Assembly: GCA_021820805.1 (NCBI GenBank) | Contig: JAKADF010000301.1 | Span: 1-5,098 of the forward strand | Source of the DNA: Bacillota bacterium | Lineage (GTDB): Bacteria > Bacillota > Bacilli > Alicyclobacillales > Alicyclobacillaceae | Direction: 5' to 3' | Length of the DNA stretch: 5,098 bases | Shown: positions 4,630 to 5,098 of the stretch, piece after piece | Position numbering within the stretch: the stretch's first letter is position 1 | Layout of the letters: every line of letters begins with the position of its first letter | Made by a program: the position numbers and the translations under genes | The notes under the pieces: generated by a model | The model's database searches: none | What the model was told of the DNA's origin: nothing | The model's input: the letters and a program-made list of their open reading frames with translations, nothing else

Positions 4630-4737
4630 TTAAATATGATGAACGACAAAACTCCCTGCAACAAACAATACATACACTGCTCCTGCCAGAAGCACGATTT
4701 TGTTTGAAGGTCAGAGGGATTTCCAGAAACGTCTCAT
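4630..4737 (-). CDS. Candidate single-pass membrane selenoprotein (in-frame TGA = Sec9)
   Basis: ATG 4737 has GGAGGG six bases ahead and opens a 35-codon frame: MRRFWKSL, TGA at 4711-4713 (codon 9), PSNK, then one hydrophobic helix at about residues 14-32 (IVLLAGAVYVLFVAGSFVV) and HHI before TAA. Read as Sec, the protein has a basic N-terminus that should stay cytoplasmic, with U9 at the inner membrane face. A bSECIS-like hairpin follows the TGA at the proper distance. The conserved-looking helix after the TGA, the absence of a good restart site, and a snug fit between the MBL gene (23 bases) and the rhodanese all argue for readthrough. I know no family for it. Alternatives are a point-mutated small gene or an assembly error (TGG or TGC to TGA). 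Sec near the rhodanese domain could take part in sulfur or selenium transfer, but this is speculation. Confidence 0.6.
4678..4694 (-). promoter_or_regulatory. bSECIS-like hairpin in the small membrane gene
   Basis: Read on the minus strand, TGCTTC pairs with GGAGCA (six pairs, one G-U) around a UGGCA loop. The loop begins 23 bases after the TGA (22 intervening bases) and has G as its second base, fitting bacterial SECIS rules. The loop resembles UGGAU in the HesB-like selenoprotein hairpin. Confidence 0.6.
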
Positions 4738-4743
4738 GCTATG

Positions 4744-4749
4744 CCCTCC
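4744..4749 (-). promoter_or_regulatory. Ribosome binding site of the small TGA-containing gene
   Basis: GGAGGG on the minus strand ends 6 bases before ATG 4737. This well-placed site is a main reason to believe the short frame is translated through codon 9. Confidence 0.8.
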
Positions 4750-4760
4750 AGTAAACTTAA

Positions 4761-5098
4761 TTAACCATGAACCGCACAACGATTTGGTCCAATTTCCATT
4801 TCGCGCTGTTTGTCTTCATCTGGACTTAACTTGCCCATATTTGTAAGCCGAATCTCTTGATATGAATGAGGCTGAGGAGGCAAATTTTCTGTAACTAGTT
4901 TTCTAAATTCAGACTCATCCTCTACAAGGAGTCCGGCATTGTTTTCGTACAATGTCCCTAGGTGAGCAGAAACACTACCGTCAGATTTCATTTCCTCATA
5001 GTTGGCGAAATGAGCTGGCAACAAAATCAGGTTTGATGAAAGCTCCTGATATATGTTATACAAAGTGTTACGCAAATCTCCTGCCCAGTAGATCGGAA
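4761..5098 (-). CDS. MBL-fold metallo-hydrolase, persulfide dioxygenase-like (5' end cut by window)
   Basis: The frame is open from the window edge to a TAA at 4761-4763, so only about the last 110 residues are present. A TTG at 5075 is in frame but is not the start, because recognisable sequence continues above it. The part seen fits the C-terminal third of ETHE1/persulfide dioxygenase-type MBL proteins: [15 protein letters not shown], then [13 protein letters not shown] carrying the late metal-ligand-type His, [14 protein letters not shown], and the characteristic end [11 protein letters not shown]. These enzymes oxidise glutathione or low-molecular-weight persulfides to sulfite. A rhodanese partner, here encoded two genes downstream, and CstR control are typical. 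The N-terminal HxHxDH metal motif is outside the window, so activity cannot be confirmed. The final nine bases are probably adapter, so the first three codons shown are unreliable. Confidence 0.85.
   Translation of the reverse strand, partial: PIYWAGDLRNTLYNIYQELSSNLILLPAHFANYEEMKSDGSVSAHLGTLYENNAGLLVEDESEFRKLVTENLPPQPHSYQEIRLTNMGKLSPDEDKQREMEIGPNRCAVHG
5090..5098 (+). other. Probable residual Illumina adapter at the contig end
   Basis: The window ends in AGATCGGAA, identical to the first nine bases of the widely used Illumina adapter. In the MBL-fold frame the affected codons give PIY just before WAGD, where the family normally has a GR-P/T-D type motif, so the bases are unlikely to be native. 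Confidence 0.7.

Noticed and set aside
4630..4737. TGA read as Trp or Gly by an alternative genetic code
   Set aside because: TGG is used for Trp throughout, TGA ends the fmdB-like gene normally, and GC/codon use and binding sites are ordinary for Bacillota; both in-frame TGAs have SECIS-like hairpins.
1..5098. CRISPR arrays, tRNA or rRNA genes, insertion sequences
   Set aside because: No regularly spaced repeats, no cloverleaf-like or rRNA segments and no transposase frame were seen on either strand.

Overview
This looks like a complete short contig of 5098 bases from a selenocysteine-using member of the Bacillota. The reasons are strong AGGAGG-type ribosome binding sites, GTG and TTG starts, a TlpA/CcdA-type thiol module, and two reading frames carrying in-frame TGA codons in a bSECIS-like context. 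Every supported gene is on the minus strand, so the region reads from high to low coordinates. The genus cannot be fixed from the sequence. The last nine bases (5090-5098) match the start of the common Illumina adapter, which suggests an untrimmed metagenomic contig end.

Operon 1, in transcription order: the C-terminal part of an MBL-fold hydrolase of the persulfide dioxygenase type (4761-5098, cut by the window edge); a 35-residue single-pass membrane protein with an in-frame TGA (4630-4737), a candidate undescribed selenoprotein; a membrane-anchored rhodanese (4231-4611); then, after a gap holding an operator-like palindrome, a CsoR-family repressor with CstR-type residues C31/N56/C60 (3895-4155); thioredoxin (3561-3881); a DUF302 protein (3138-3524); and thioredoxin reductase (2190-3134). 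These genes fit a persulfide / sulfane-sulfur handling and thiol-reduction unit controlled by a persulfide-sensing repressor.

Unit 2: after a weak terminator and a second operator-like palindrome of the same architecture (TATAC-N8-GTATA) come a HesB-like selenoprotein (1808-2095, TGA in place of the conserved Cys), a possible 22-residue microORF (1730-1798), and an FmdB-type zinc ribbon protein (1514-1729), closed by a hairpin terminator (1470-1497).

Unit 3: beyond a second, 14-bp perfect hairpin lies a decayed C-terminal piece of a CcdA-like thiol-disulfide transporter (about 1206-1408). It is followed by an intact membrane-anchored TlpA/ResA-type thioredoxin (620-1165) and, overlapping its stop codon by one base, a multi-pass protein whose layout resembles prolipoprotein diacylglyceryl transferase (Lgt) but lacks its catalytic residues (1-620, cut by the window start).

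The most interesting observations are the two UGA-containing genes with similar predicted SECIS hairpins, and the matching CstR-like operators that appear to tie the HesB-like selenoprotein to the persulfide operon.
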